A stretch of DNA of 64,000 bases from Streptomyces glomeratus (GTDB taxonomy: Bacteria; Actinomycetota; Actinomycetes; Streptomycetales; Streptomycetaceae), in assembly GCF_021462825.1 (NCBI RefSeq), contig NZ_JAKEEB010000010.1, positions 1 through 64,000 on the forward strand, read 5' to 3'. Shown here one piece after another: positions 35,305-44,804 of the stretch (position 1 is the first letter of the stretch; the number at the start of each line of letters is the position of its first letter). A program made the position numbers and the translations under genes. A model generated the notes under the pieces. The model was not told the origin of the DNA. It saw only the letters and a list, made by a program, of their open reading frames with translations, and made no database searches.

Positions 35305-36465
35305 TCAGCCCGCCAGCCCCAGCTCCCGCGCGATCAGCATGCGCTGGACCTCGCTCGTGCCCTCGCCGATCTCCAGGATCTTGGAGTCGCGCCACATACG
35401 GGCCACCGGATACTCGTTCATAAAGCCGTAACCGCCGTGGATCTGGGTGGCGTCGCGGGCGTTGTCGACGGCGACCGTCGACGAGTAGAGCTTCGCCAGG
35501 GCCGCCTCCTTCTTGAAGGGCTCCCCGGAGACCAGACGGGACGCCGCGTCGCGCCAGGCCAGGCGGGCCGTGTGGGCCTTCATCTCCATGTCGGCGATCT
35601 TGAACTGGATCGCCTGGTACGCGCCGATCTGACGGCCGAACGCATGGCGCTGCTTCGCGTACTTCACCGACTCGTCCACACAGCCCTGCGCCAGGCCCGT
35701 CGCCAGTGCCGAGATCGCGATCCGGCCCTCGTCCAGGATGCGCAGGAACTGGGCGTAGCCGCGGCCCTCCTCGCCCAGCAGGTTCGCGGCCGGGACACGC
35801 ACGTCCGCGAAGGACAGCTCACGGGTGTCCGACGCGTTCCAGCCCACCTTCGAGTAGGGGGTCGCGACCGTGAAGCCCGGTGTGCCGGACGGGACGATGA
35901 TCGAGGAGATCTGCGGACGGCCGTCCTGTGCGCGGCCGGTGACGGCCGTGACGGTCACCAGGCCGGTGATGTCCGTGCCCGAGTTGGTGATGAAGCACTT
36001 CGTGCCGTTGATCACCCACTCGTCCGTGTCGGTGTCCAGCCGCGCCGTCGTGCGCGTCGCACCCGCGTCCGAACCGCCGTCCGGCTCCGTCAGGCCGAAG
36101 GCGCCCAGGAGTTCGCCGGAGCACAGCCGCGGGAGCCACTCCCGCTTCTGGGCCTCTGTGCCGAAACGGTAGACCGGCATCGCGCCCAGCGAGACGCCCG
36201 CCTCCAGGGTGATGGCCACCGAGGAGTCCACACGGGCGAGTTCCTCCAGGGCGATGCCCAGCGCCAGGTAGTCGCCGCCCATGCCGCCGTACTCCTCCGG
36301 GAACGGCAGCCCGAACAGGCCCATGCGGCCCATCTCGCGGACGATCTCGTAGGGGAACTCGTGGCGCTCGTAGAAGTCGCCGATCTTGGGCGCCACGACG
36401 TCGTGTGCGAACTCCTCGACCGTGCGCCGGAGTTCCTCCAGCTCGGGGGAGAGGCGGTGGTCCAT
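35305..36465 (-). CDS. acdH: Acyl-CoA dehydrogenase (isovaleryl/branched-chain type)
   Basis: This 386-residue flavoprotein converts isovaleryl-CoA, or a related branched acyl-CoA, to the enoyl-CoA. Acyl-CoA dehydrogenase motifs are AFGLTEPDGGSDAGATRT, the FAD-contacting region WVINGTKCFITNSG, and the C-terminal IHGGYGFMNEYPVARMWRD with KILEIGEGTSEVQRMLIAR. The ATG at 36465 with AAGGAG is just after the hmgL stop (5-bp gap). It is the last gene of the mccB-mccA-hmgL-acdH operon, whose other members define leucine catabolism. Confidence 0.93.
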   Translation of the reverse strand: MDHRLSPELEELRRTVEEFAHDVVAPKIGDFYERHEFPYEIVREMGRMGLFGLPFPEEYGGMGGDYLALGIALEELARVDSSVAITLEAGVSLGAMPVYRFGTEAQKREWLPRLCSGELLGAFGLTEPDGGSDAGATRTTARLDTDTDEWVINGTKCFITNSGTDITGLVTVTAVTGRAQDGRPQISSIIVPSGTPGFTVATPYSKVGWNASDTRELSFADVRVPAANLLGEEGRGYAQFLRILDEGRIAISALATGLAQGCVDESVKYAKQRHAFGRQIGAYQAIQFKIADMEMKAHTARLAWRDAASRLVSGEPFKKEAALAKLYSSTVAVDNARDATQIHGGYGFMNEYPVARMWRDSKILEIGEGTSEVQRMLIARELGLAG

Positions 36466-36470
36466 GGGGG

Positions 36471-37409
36471 TCACTCCTTGTGGGAGAGGGCTCGGAGGGT
36501 GCGGGACGGGCTGGGCCGGTCCAGGTGGGCGGCCATCCACACGCTCGTGGCGGTGAGCCGGCCGAGGTCGACCCCGGTCTCGATGCCGAGGCCGTGAAGC
36601 ATCCACACCAGGTCCTCGGTGGCGAGGTTCCCGGTGGCTGACTTGGCGTACGGGCAGCCGCCGAGACCGCCCGCGGAGGCGTCGACCGTCGTCACGCCGT
36701 GCTGGAGCGCCGCCAGGGTGTTGGCGAGGGCCTGGCCGTAGGTGTCGTGGAAGTGCACGCCGATGGCGCTGGTCGGCACGCCCTCCTCGTTCAGCTCGGA
36801 GAGCAGGTTCAGGACGTGGCCCGGCGTCGCCACACCGATCGTGTCGCCCAGGCTCAGCTCGTCGCAGCCCATGTCCATCAGCGCCTTGCTGACGCGCACG
36901 ACCTGATGGATGGGGACCGGGCCCTCCCAGGGGTCGCCGAAGCACATCGACAGATAGCCGCGGACGTGCACCTTCTGGTCTTTCGCACGCCGGACCACCG
37001 GCTCGAACATCGCCAGGGCCTCGTCCACCGTGCGGTTGAGGTTCGCCTTGGCGAAGGACTCGGTGGCGCTGGCGAACACGGCGATCCGGCGGGCACCCAG
37101 CGTCAGGGCCCGGTTCAGGCCGCGTTCGTTCGGCACGAGGACCGGAAGCGCCACCGGCAGGTCGTTCACCAGCGGGAACAGCCGCTCGGCGTCCGCCAGC
37201 TGGGGCACCCACTCGGGGTGGACGAAACTCGTGGCCTCGATGGTGGACAGTCCCGCGTCGGCCAGCCGGCGGATGAACTCCGCCTTCACCTCCGTCGGGA
37301 CCGTGCGCTGCTCGTTCTGGAGCCCGTCGCGCGCGCCCACCTCGTGGATCCTGACCCGCGGGGGGAGGCCCTCGGACGGCACGGCCATGGGCAGTCCCTG
37401 AGCGGTCAT
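36471..37409 (-). CDS. hmgL: Hydroxymethylglutaryl-CoA lyase
   Basis: This 312-residue DRE-TIM metallolyase cleaves HMG-CoA to acetyl-CoA and acetoacetate, the last step of leucine degradation. The N-terminal [11 protein letters not shown] is the family's metal- and substrate-binding start, [14 protein letters not shown] follows, and [15 protein letters not shown] carries the active-site Cys. The ATG at 37409 overlaps the mccA stop (ATGA). A later ATG seven codons in is possible but lacks coupling. Confidence 0.94.
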   Translation of the reverse strand: MTAQGLPMAVPSEGLPPRVRIHEVGARDGLQNEQRTVPTEVKAEFIRRLADAGLSTIEATSFVHPEWVPQLADAERLFPLVNDLPVALPVLVPNERGLNRALTLGARRIAVFASATESFAKANLNRTVDEALAMFEPVVRRAKDQKVHVRGYLSMCFGDPWEGPVPIHQVVRVSKALMDMGCDELSLGDTIGVATPGHVLNLLSELNEEGVPTSAIGVHFHDTYGQALANTLAALQHGVTTVDASAGGLGGCPYAKSATGNLATEDLVWMLHGLGIETGVDLGRLTATSVWMAAHLDRPSPSRTLRALSHKE

Positions 37410-39391
37410 TTCCCCGCCTCCATGTCCTCGGGGTCTTCGCGGTTCGCGCGGCCTTCCAGGTCGCCGCGGTCGTCCTCGTGTGGCGCGATCACGGCCAGCA
37501 CCTGGTCCATGGCGACCGTCGTGCCGGGGGTGACGTCGAGTTCGGTGACGGTCCCGGCGTGCGGGGCGGAGATGACGTGCTCCATCTTCATCGCCTCGAC
37601 CACCAGCAGGCTCTGCCCGGCCGCAACCTCGTCCCCGACGGCCACCTTGACCACGGTCACCGTGCCGGGCATGGGCGCGGTCAGCGACTCGGTGCCGGAG
37701 TGGGCCGCCCTCGTGAGCGACGCGGCGACCGGGTCGTGGTCGCGCACATGCCAGGTGTCGCCGTCGCGGCCCAGCCAGTCCCCGGCCCGCCGGAAGGTAT
37801 GGCGTACACCGTCCAGGACGACGGCCACCGAGTCCTCGGTGACGGTGTGGGTGCCCCGCGGGGCGTACTCCACGGGGTCGGACACCCGCAGGGAGAACGC
37901 CACCGGCCTGGGCTCGCCGCCGAGCCGCCAGCCGCTCGGCACGGAGAACGGGTCGGTCCAGCCCGCGCCGCGCGGCTTCAGCGCCTCCAGACGAACGGCC
38001 GCCGCGGCCTCGTAGACCTCCTCCGGTACCTCGGTGGTGACCAGCGTGTCCACCACCCGCTCCACCAGACCCGTGTCCAGGTCGCCCGCCACGACCGCGG
38101 GATGGGCCAGCAGACGGCGCAGGAAGCCGGCGTTGGTCTGCACGCCCAGGGTGACCGTCCCCGCCAGGGCCGCCCGCAGCTTCCGCAGGGCGGTCGCGCG
38201 GTCGGGGCCGTAGGCGATGACCTTCGACAGCATCGGGTCGTACAGGCTGCCGACCTCGGTGCCCTCGGTCAGGCCCGAGTCCGTGCGCACCCCGTCCCCC
38301 TGCGGCTCGCGCAGCGCCAGCACGGTGCCTCCGGACGGGAGGAAGCCGCGGGCCGGGTCCTCGGCGCAGATACGGGCCTCGACGGCGTGTCCGGTGAGCG
38401 TGATGTCCTTCTGCTCGAAGGACAGGGGCTCTCCGGCCGCCACCCGCAGCTGCCACTCCACCAGGTCCAGGCCCGTGACCAGTTCGGTGACCGGGTGCTC
38501 CACCTGCAGCCGGGTGTTCATCTCCATGAAGTAATACGACGAGGGATCGCCGCCCGGAACGATGAACTCGACCGTGCCCGCGCCCCGGTAGCCGCAGGAG
38601 CGGGCCGCCTGGACCGCCGCCTCGCCCATCGCGGTGCGCGTGGCCTCGTCGAGGAGCACGCTGGGCGCCTCCTCGATGATCTTCTGGTGGCGGCGCTGGA
38701 GGGAGCACTCGCGCTCGCCCAGGTGCACCACGTTCCCGTGCCCGTCGGCCAGGACCTGGATCTCGATATGACGGGGGCGGTCGATCCAGCGCTCGACCAG
38801 CAGCGTGTCGTCGCCGAAGGAGGCGCGGGCCTCCCGGCGGGCGGCGGCGATCTCGTCCGCCAGCACGGCCGGGTCCCGGACGAGCCGCATGCCCTTGCCG
38901 CCGCCGCCCGCGCTCGGCTTCAGCAGCACCGGCACACCGATCTCATGAGCCGCGGCGGCCAGCTCCTCGTCCGTGAGGCCGCTTCCGCTGGAGCCGGGGA
39001 CGACCGGAACCCCGGCCGTCCGCACCGTCTCCTTGGCGCGGATCTTGTCGCCCATCAGGGCGATCGCCTGAGCGGGAGGACCGATGAAGACCAGGCCGGC
39101 CTCGGCGCACGCCCGCGCGAACCCGGCGTTCTCCGCCAGGAAGCCGTACCCGGGGTGCACCGCCTGGGCCCCGGTCCGGGCGGCGGCCTCCAGCAGCCGC
39201 TCCACCGAGAGATAGCTCTCGGCCGCGGGCGCCGGACCGATCCGCACCGCCGTGTCGGCCTCGCGGACGTGGCGGGCGTCGGCGTCGGCGTCGGAGAAGA
39301 CGGCCACCGAGCGCACGCCCATCGACCGCAGCGTGCGGATGACGCGTACGGCGATCTCGCCCCGGTTGGCCACAAGCACCGTGTCGAACAT
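37406..39391 (-). CDS. mccA: Biotin-dependent acyl-CoA carboxylase alpha subunit (methylcrotonyl-CoA type)
   Basis: This 661-residue protein has biotin carboxylase at the N-terminus ([21 protein letters not shown]-grasp loop around [25 protein letters not shown]) and a C-terminal biotin carrier domain with EAMKMEH as the lysine to be biotinylated. With MccB it carboxylates 3-methylcrotonyl-CoA. I chose the ATG at 39391, which has GAGGGGG; a GTG at 39403, overlapping the mccB stop by four bases, would add four residues. Operon neighbours (hmgL and acdH) support the leucine assignment over propionyl- or acetyl-CoA. Confidence 0.93.
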   Translation of the reverse strand: MFDTVLVANRGEIAVRVIRTLRSMGVRSVAVFSDADADARHVREADTAVRIGPAPAAESYLSVERLLEAAARTGAQAVHPGYGFLAENAGFARACAEAGLVFIGPPAQAIALMGDKIRAKETVRTAGVPVVPGSSGSGLTDEELAAAAHEIGVPVLLKPSAGGGGKGMRLVRDPAVLADEIAAARREARASFGDDTLLVERWIDRPRHIEIQVLADGHGNVVHLGERECSLQRRHQKIIEEAPSVLLDEATRTAMGEAAVQAARSCGYRGAGTVEFIVPGGDPSSYYFMEMNTRLQVEHPVTELVTGLDLVEWQLRVAAGEPLSFEQKDITLTGHAVEARICAEDPARGFLPSGGTVLALREPQGDGVRTDSGLTEGTEVGSLYDPMLSKVIAYGPDRATALRKLRAALAGTVTLGVQTNAGFLRRLLAHPAVVAGDLDTGLVERVVDTLVTTEVPEEVYEAAAAVRLEALKPRGAGWTDPFSVPSGWRLGGEPRPVAFSLRVSDPVEYAPRGTHTVTEDSVAVVLDGVRHTFRRAGDWLGRDGDTWHVRDHDPVAASLTRAAHSGTESLTAPMPGTVTVVKVAVGDEVAAGQSLLVVEAMKMEHVISAPHAGTVTELDVTPGTTVAMDQVLAVIAPHEDDRGDLEGRANREDPEDMEAGK

Positions 39392-39399
39392 GGTCCCCC

Positions 39400-41016
39400 T
39401 CACATCCTGAAGACGCCGAACTGGGGCTCACCCAGGGGCGCGTTGGCGCATGCCGTCAGGGCCAGGCCCAGCACCTGCCGGGTCTCCAGCGGATCGATCA
39501 CACCGTCGTCCCACAGTCGGGCCGTCGCGTAGTACGCGTTGCCCTGGCGCTCGTACTGGGCGCGGATGGGCGTCTTGAAGGCCTCCTCTTCCTCCGCGGG
39601 CCAGGCCTCCCCGCGCGCCTCGAACTGGTCGCGCTTGACGGTCGCGAGGACCGATGCGGCCTGCTCGCCGCCCATCACCGAGATCTTGGCGTTCGGCCAC
39701 ATCCACAGGAAGCGCGGTGAATAGGCCCGCCCGCACATCGAGTAGTTGCCCGCGCCGAACGAGCCGCCGATGACGACCGTGAGCTTCGGCACGCGGGTGC
39801 AGGCGACCGCCGTGACCATCTTGGCGCCGTGCTTGGCGATGCCGCCCGCCTCGTAGTCACGGCCGACCATGAAGCCGGAGATGTTCTGCAGGAACACCAG
39901 GGGGATGCCGCGCTGGTCGCACAGCTCGATGAAGTGGGCGCCCTTCTGGGCGGACTCGGAGAACAGGATGCCGTTGTTCGCGACGATCCCGACCGGGTGG
40001 CCGTGGATGCGGGCGAAGCCGGTGACGAGGGTCTGCCCGAACTCCGCCTTGAACTCGGCGAAGCGCGAGCCGTCCACCACACGCGCGATGACCTCGCGGA
40101 CGTCGTACGGCGTGCGGGAGTCGACCGGGACCGCCCCGTACAGCCCGGAGGGATCGAGCTTCGGCTCGACGGAGGGGACGACCTCCCAGGGCAGCTCCCC
40201 GCGCGCGGGGAGCGTGGAGACGATGGTCCGCACGATCCGCAGCGCGTGCGCGTCGTCCTCCGCCAGGTGGTCGGTCACGCCCGACACCCGTGCGTGGACC
40301 TCTCCGCCGCCCAGCTCCTCGGCGCTCACCACCTCGCCGGTGGCCGCCTTCACCAGGGGCGGGCCGCCCAGGAAGATCGTGCCCTGGTTGCGCACGATCA
40401 CGGCCTCGTCGCTCATCGCCGGGACATAGGCCCCGCCGGCCGTGCAGGATCCGAGCACGGCGGCGATCTGGGGGATCCCGGCGCCCGACATCCGCGCCTG
40501 GTTGTAGAAGATCCGTCCGAAGTGCTCGCGGTCGGGGAACACCTCGTCCTGCATGGGCAGGAAGGCACCCCCGGAGTCGACCAGATACACACAGGGGAGG
40601 CGGTTCTCGAGCGCCACCTCCTGGGCCCGCAGGTGCTTCTTCACCGTCATCGGGTAGTACGTGCCGCCCTTGACCGTGGCGTCGTTGGCGACGATCACGC
40701 ACTCGCGGCCGCCGACCCGCCCGATCCCGGCGATCACCCCGGCGGCCGGGGCCTGTCCGTCGTACATCCCGTCGGCCGCGAGGGGTGCCAGTTCGAGGAA
40801 GGGCGACCCTGGATCCAGCAGGGTGTCCACGCGGTCGCGCGGCAGCAGCTTGCCGCGCGCGGTGTGGCGTGCGCGTGCCTTCTCGCCGCCGCCCAGACGT
40901 GCCGCGGCCAGCTTGGCGCGCAGCTCCTCGCCCAGGGCGCGGTGCGCCTCCTCGTTGGCCCGCCAGGCCTCCGACGCGGGGTCTGCCGCGCTCGTCAGCT
41001 CCGGTGCCTCTTGCAT
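39400..41016 (-). CDS. mccB: Carboxyltransferase beta subunit (methylcrotonyl-CoA type)
   Basis: This 538-residue carboxyl-transferase has an N-terminal domain with [17 protein letters not shown] and the oxyanion segments [20 protein letters not shown]. The C-terminal half contains [20 protein letters not shown] and [19 protein letters not shown]. The sequence is of the methylcrotonyl-CoA carboxylase type. It is the first gene of the operon, facing the TetR repressor across 86 bp with two operator palindromes. Downstream it runs into mccA, with only a few bases between stop and start. Confidence 0.94.
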   Translation of the reverse strand: MQEAPELTSAADPASEAWRANEEAHRALGEELRAKLAAARLGGGEKARARHTARGKLLPRDRVDTLLDPGSPFLELAPLAADGMYDGQAPAAGVIAGIGRVGGRECVIVANDATVKGGTYYPMTVKKHLRAQEVALENRLPCVYLVDSGGAFLPMQDEVFPDREHFGRIFYNQARMSGAGIPQIAAVLGSCTAGGAYVPAMSDEAVIVRNQGTIFLGGPPLVKAATGEVVSAEELGGGEVHARVSGVTDHLAEDDAHALRIVRTIVSTLPARGELPWEVVPSVEPKLDPSGLYGAVPVDSRTPYDVREVIARVVDGSRFAEFKAEFGQTLVTGFARIHGHPVGIVANNGILFSESAQKGAHFIELCDQRGIPLVFLQNISGFMVGRDYEAGGIAKHGAKMVTAVACTRVPKLTVVIGGSFGAGNYSMCGRAYSPRFLWMWPNAKISVMGGEQAASVLATVKRDQFEARGEAWPAEEEEAFKTPIRAQYERQGNAYYATARLWDDGVIDPLETRQVLGLALTACANAPLGEPQFGVFRM

Positions 41017-41035
41017 CCTGCGGTCCCCTCACCGT

Positions 41036-41081
41036 GTTAATGAGCGTTAACGCATTTCCTTCAGGTTAACGACCGCTAACC
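41036..41081. promoter_or_regulatory. Two palindromic operators for the adjacent TetR repressor
   Basis: GTTAATGAGCGTTAAC (41036-41051) and GGTTAACGACCGCTAACC (41064-41081) are two inverted repeats that share a GTTAA/TTAAC-type half-site. They lie between mccB and the TetR gene. The first is close to the mccB start and the second overlaps the TetR-gene -35 region, so both transcripts could be repressed. Confidence 0.7.
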
Positions 41082-41103
41082 TCCCTGTCTAGAATCGTTT
41101 TCA
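41066..41103 (+). promoter_or_regulatory. Candidate leaderless promoter of the TetR gene
   Basis: TTAACG (41066-41071) and TAGAAT (41090-41095) are spaced 18 bp apart as -35 and -10 elements. Transcription would start at or within one or two bases of the ATG at 41103, and no ribosome-binding site precedes that ATG. Both observations fit a leaderless mRNA. Confidence 0.55.
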
Positions 41104-41711
41104 TGGCCACGAGAACCGACGCGCCCACCCGTCGCGAGCAGATCCTCAAGGAGGCCGCGCGCCTGTTCGCCGAGCGCGGCTTCCACGGCGTCGGCGTCGA
41201 CGAGATAGGCGCCGCGGTCGGCATCAGCGGCCCCGGTCTGTACCGGCACTTCGCGGGCAAGGACGCGATGCTCGCCGAGCTGCTCGTGGGTATCAGCGGG
41301 CAGCTGCTGACCGGGGCGAGACGGCGGGTCGCCGAGGCCGAGGGGGACTCCGTGGACCGTGACGCCGGGGCGGTCCTCGACTCGCTGATCGAGGGGCACA
41401 TCGACTTCGCGCTCGACGACCGTCCCCTGATCACCCTGCACGACCGGGAGCTGGACCGCCTCCGCGACAGCGACCGCAAGCTGGTGCGTCAGCTCCAGCG
41501 GCAGTACGTCGAGCTGTGGGTGGGGATCGTCCGGGAGGTGTACCCCGGCCTGGCCGAGCCGACCGCCCGCTCGGCGGTGCACTCGGTGTTCGGCCTGCTC
41601 AACTCGACGCCGCATCTGGGACGCCCGGGCTCGCTGCCGGGGCGCGGCGCGATGGCGCAGCTGCTCCACCGGATGGCGAGGGGCGCGTTCGAGGCGGCCG
41701 GTACGGACTGA
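41103..41711 (+). CDS. TetR-family repressor of the leucine-catabolic operon
   Basis: This 202-residue regulator has an N-terminal TetR helix-turn-helix (ILKEAARLFAERGFHGVGVD, then IGAAVGISGPGLYRHFAGKDAM) and a helical ligand-binding domain. It is divergent from mccB-mccA-hmgL-acdH and followed by an acyl-CoA dehydrogenase, so an acyl-CoA ligand and control of both sides are inferred. The ATG at 41103 lies eight bases after a -10-like TAGAAT with no Shine-Dalgarno sequence. Confidence 0.88.
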   Translation: MATRTDAPTRREQILKEAARLFAERGFHGVGVDEIGAAVGISGPGLYRHFAGKDAMLAELLVGISGQLLTGARRRVAEAEGDSVDRDAGAVLDSLIEGHIDFALDDRPLITLHDRELDRLRDSDRKLVRQLQRQYVELWVGIVREVYPGLAEPTARSAVHSVFGLLNSTPHLGRPGSLPGRGAMAQLLHRMARGAFEAAGTD

Positions 41712-41827
41712 GCCGGCTGCTCCGCAAGCGTGATGAGCGTTACCCATTGGTTGCTCTGGACGACGGTTCCTACCCGCCGGTACGGTGAGGTCTGAGCAAG
41801 CGCTTAGACAGATCAGGTGGAGGTGGC

Positions 41828-42988
41828 GTGGTGCGCCGTACGGTGTTCAACGAGGATCACGAGGCGTTCCGGGAGACCGTGCGCGCCTTCATCGAGGCCG
41901 AGGTCGTCCCCGTCTACGACGAGTGGCTCGCAGCCGGCCAGGCGCCGCGCGACTTCTACTACAAGCTCGCCGAGCTGGGCATATTCGGCATCCGCGTCGA
42001 CGAGGAGTACGGCGGCGCCGGCATCGACTCGTACAAGTTCGAGGCGGTCCTCTACGAGGAGACCGCCCGCGCCGGCGTCACCTTCGGCGGCTCCGGCGTG
42101 CATGTGCTGCTCGGCCTGCCGTACATCAAGCTGCTCGCCACCGACGAGCAGAAGAAGCGCTACCTGCCGAAGTTCGTCTCCGGCGAGGAGATGTGGGCCA
42201 TCGCGATGACCGAGCCGGGCACCGGCTCCGACCTCGCGGGCATGAAGACCACCGCCAAGCTCTCCGAGGACGGCACGCACTACGTCCTCAACGGTGCCAA
42301 GACCTTCATCACCGGTGGCGTGCACGCCGACCGCATGATCGTCTGCGCGCGCACCTCCGCGCCCACCGCCGAGGACCGCCGCTACGGCATCTCCCTCTTC
42401 GTCGTGGACACCAAGGCCGAGGGCTACTCGGTCGGCCGCAAGCTGGACAAGCTGGGCCTGAAGACCTCCGACACCGCCGAGCTGGCGTTCGTCGACGTCA
42501 AGGTGCCCGTCGAGGACCTCCTCGGCGAGGAGAACAAGGGCTTCTACTACCTCGGCCACAACCTGGCCTCCGAGCGCTGGGGCATCGCCTACGGCGCCTA
42601 CGCGCAGGCCAAGGCCGCCGTCCGGTTCGCCAAGGAGTACGTCCAGCAGCGCACCGTCTTCGGCCAGCCCGTCGCCGCCTTCCAGAACACCAAGTTCGAG
42701 CTGGCCGCCTGCCAGGCCGAGGTGGACGCGGCCGAGGCCGTCGCCGACCGCGCGACGGAGGCCCTCGACGCCGGTGAGCTGACCCCCGCCGAGGCCGCCT
42801 CCGCCAAGCTCTTCTGCACCGAGGTCGCCCACCGCGTGATCGACCGCTGCCTCCAGCTGCACGGCGGCTACGGCTTCATGAACGAGTACCCGATCGCCCG
42901 CCTGTACGCCGACAACCGCGTCAACCGCATCTACGGCGGCACCAGCGAGATCATGAAGTCGATCATCGCCAAGGACATGGGCCTGTAA
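41828..42988 (+). CDS. Acyl-CoA dehydrogenase, second paralogue
   Basis: This 386-residue protein has the family layout: FNEDHEAFRETVRAF at the N-terminus, MTEPGTGSDLAGMKTTAKL, the flavin-contact YVLNGAKTFITGG, and the C-terminal QLHGGYGFMNEYPIARLYAD with RIYGGTSEIMKSIIAKD. The GTG at 41828 (or the GTG next to it at 41831) follows GGTGGAGGTGG. It is on the same strand as the TetR gene and about 115 bp downstream, so the repressor may also control it. The chain specificity cannot be read; the paralogue in the divergent operon covers isovaleryl-CoA. Confidence 0.92.
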   Translation: MVRRTVFNEDHEAFRETVRAFIEAEVVPVYDEWLAAGQAPRDFYYKLAELGIFGIRVDEEYGGAGIDSYKFEAVLYEETARAGVTFGGSGVHVLLGLPYIKLLATDEQKKRYLPKFVSGEEMWAIAMTEPGTGSDLAGMKTTAKLSEDGTHYVLNGAKTFITGGVHADRMIVCARTSAPTAEDRRYGISLFVVDTKAEGYSVGRKLDKLGLKTSDTAELAFVDVKVPVEDLLGEENKGFYYLGHNLASERWGIAYGAYAQAKAAVRFAKEYVQQRTVFGQPVAAFQNTKFELAACQAEVDAAEAVADRATEALDAGELTPAEAASAKLFCTEVAHRVIDRCLQLHGGYGFMNEYPIARLYADNRVNRIYGGTSEIMKSIIAKDMGL

Positions 42989-43017
42989 GGCGCCGGCCGG
43001 CGGATACAACTGCGCCT

Positions 43018-43884
43018 ATGAGTCAGGCACTACAGGATCTCCTCGATCTCCTCGACCTGGAGCAGATCGAGGAGAACATCTATCGCGGCCAGTCCCGGTC
43101 CGCCGTCGTCCCCCGCGTCTTCGGCGGACAGGTGGCGGCCCAGGCACTGGTCGCCGCCGGGCGCACGGTCCCCGGGGACCGGCTCGCCCACTCCCTCCAC
43201 GCCTACTTCCTGCGCATGGGGGACCCGGGCGCGCCCATCGTCTACAGCGTCGACCGCCTCCGCGACGGCCGGTCCTTCACCACCCGCCGGGTCGTGGCCG
43301 TGCAGCACGGCAAGCCGATCTTCACGCTGTCCGCGTCGTTCCAGACGGACGAGGAGGGCCTCGACCACCAGGCACCGATGCCGCCCGCGCCCGACCCGGT
43401 CACCCTGCCCACCTCCCAGGAGCGGCTGCGCTCCTACGACCACCTCGACCCCCAGGTGGTGGAGCGGTTCCTGGAGGCCCGCGAGGCGATCGACCTGCGC
43501 TACGTCGACGAGCCGCCGTACGGGAGGTTCGGCGAACCGCGCGAGCCGCACTCCCAGGTGTGGTTCCGCACCAGCGGCAAGCTCGCGGACGACCCCCTGC
43601 TGCACGTGGTCCTGGCGACGTACGTCTCCGACATGACGCTCCTGGACTCGGTGCTGCTCGCGCACGGGCGCGGCGGCTGGGCCATCGGCGATGTCGTCGG
43701 CGCCTCCCTGGACCACGCCATGTGGTTCCACCGCCCCTTCCGGGCCGACGAGTGGCTGCTCTACGACCAGGAGTCCCCGTCCGCGTACGGCGGCCGCGGC
43801 CTCGGCCAGGCCCGCATCTACACCCAGGACGGCCGCCTGGCGATCTCGGTGATCCAGGAGGGCGTGGTCCGCGTCCCCTGGTAA
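43018..43884 (+). CDS. tesB: Acyl-CoA thioesterase II (TesB)
   Basis: This 288-residue double hot-dog thioesterase hydrolyses acyl-CoA to free acid and CoA. FGGQVAAQALVAAGRTV and HSLHAYFLRMGDP mark the first hot-dog, and SLDHAMWFHRPFRADEWLLYDQ and GGRGLGQARIYTQDGRLA mark the second, with the conserved Asp and Gln/Thr-type active site. It starts 30 bp after the acyl-CoA dehydrogenase and is probably cotranscribed with it. Confidence 0.93.
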   Translation: MSQALQDLLDLLDLEQIEENIYRGQSRSAVVPRVFGGQVAAQALVAAGRTVPGDRLAHSLHAYFLRMGDPGAPIVYSVDRLRDGRSFTTRRVVAVQHGKPIFTLSASFQTDEEGLDHQAPMPPAPDPVTLPTSQERLRSYDHLDPQVVERFLEAREAIDLRYVDEPPYGRFGEPREPHSQVWFRTSGKLADDPLLHVVLATYVSDMTLLDSVLLAHGRGGWAIGDVVGASLDHAMWFHRPFRADEWLLYDQESPSAYGGRGLGQARIYTQDGRLAISVIQEGVVRVPW

Positions 43885-43953
43885 AGCACCCACGGGACGG
43901 GGCCACACCCCTTCGGGGCGGGACCCGGTCGCGGCGGATCGGCTCCGGGCCGC

Positions 43954-44751
43954 TCAGGCCAGCCCCGCAGCGTTCAGCAGGTACGCCGTCAGCGGGTCGT
44001 AGTGGCGGGGGCTGGTGACGTGGTCGTCGAGCGGGACCGTCACCTGGACGGTGCCCTCGGCCTCCGCCAGGAACAGGGCCGGGTCGTTGCAGTCGGCGTA
44101 AGCGACGGAGTCGAGGCCCAGTTGACCCGCGCAGCCCGCCCAGCCGTGGTCGGCGACGACCAGATCGGGCAGCGGGCGGCCCTCCGCCTCAAGACCCTTC
44201 AGGATCGCGCGCATCGGCTCGCCGGAGTGGGTGTGCCAGAGCGTGGCGCCGTGCTCCAGCACGGCCACGTCGGCGAACTGCATGACATACCCCTCGTTCG
44301 TCTGGAGCCCGTCCGGGATGACGACGATCTCGCAGCCCGCGGCGCGCAGCGCGGCCGCGGTGGCCCGGTGGACGTCGAGGAGCCCGCCGGGGTGGCCGGT
44401 GGCCAGCAGCACGCGCTGTTCGCCGTCGGCGGCCTTGCGCAGCCGGGCCGCCAGGCGCTCCAGGGCGTCGACGGTCAGTTCCGGGTCGATGGTGTCCTGG
44501 CCGTAGCGGTACTCGGGGTCGTCGTTCACCCCGCAGCGCTCCGCCATGACCGCGAGCACGTCCTGCTCGTCGCTCCAGCGGTCCTCCAGTTCCAGGCCGA
44601 GCCAGAAGGAGCGGTCGCCGTTCGCGAGCTTGCGGTAGTGGGAGAGGTTGTTCTCACGGGGCGTGGCGACGTCGCCCGCGATACGGGTCCGTACGAGGTG
44701 GTCGACGAGCTCGGCGCGGCTTGGGGTCCCGGGTATCGGCATGGCACCCAT
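43954..44751 (-). CDS. Conserved Streptomyces protein, often annotated as a phosphatase
   Basis: This 265-residue soluble protein has a central RVLLATGHPGGLLDVHR and DLVVADHGWAGCAGQLGLDSV, with paired Gly-rich loops and conserved His/Asp residues. I recall close relatives carrying only a generic phosphatase label; no catalytic signature of a known phosphatase class is visible. Two starts are possible, 44751 (MGAMPIPG) and 44742 (MPIPG); neither has a strong ribosome-binding site. It is downstream of the PucR regulator on the same strand, with 53 bp between them. Confidence 0.65.
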   Translation of the reverse strand: MGAMPIPGTPSRAELVDHLVRTRIAGDVATPRENNLSHYRKLANGDRSFWLGLELEDRWSDEQDVLAVMAERCGVNDDPEYRYGQDTIDPELTVDALERLAARLRKAADGEQRVLLATGHPGGLLDVHRATAAALRAAGCEIVVIPDGLQTNEGYVMQFADVAVLEHGATLWHTHSGEPMRAILKGLEAEGRPLPDLVVADHGWAGCAGQLGLDSVAYADCNDPALFLAEAEGTVQVTVPLDDHVTSPRHYDPLTAYLLNAAGLA

Positions 44752-44804
44752 TCTGCCGTCGTGCTCCGCCGGGCCGGCCGCTGTTCCGCAGCGTGGGACG
44801 TGCG

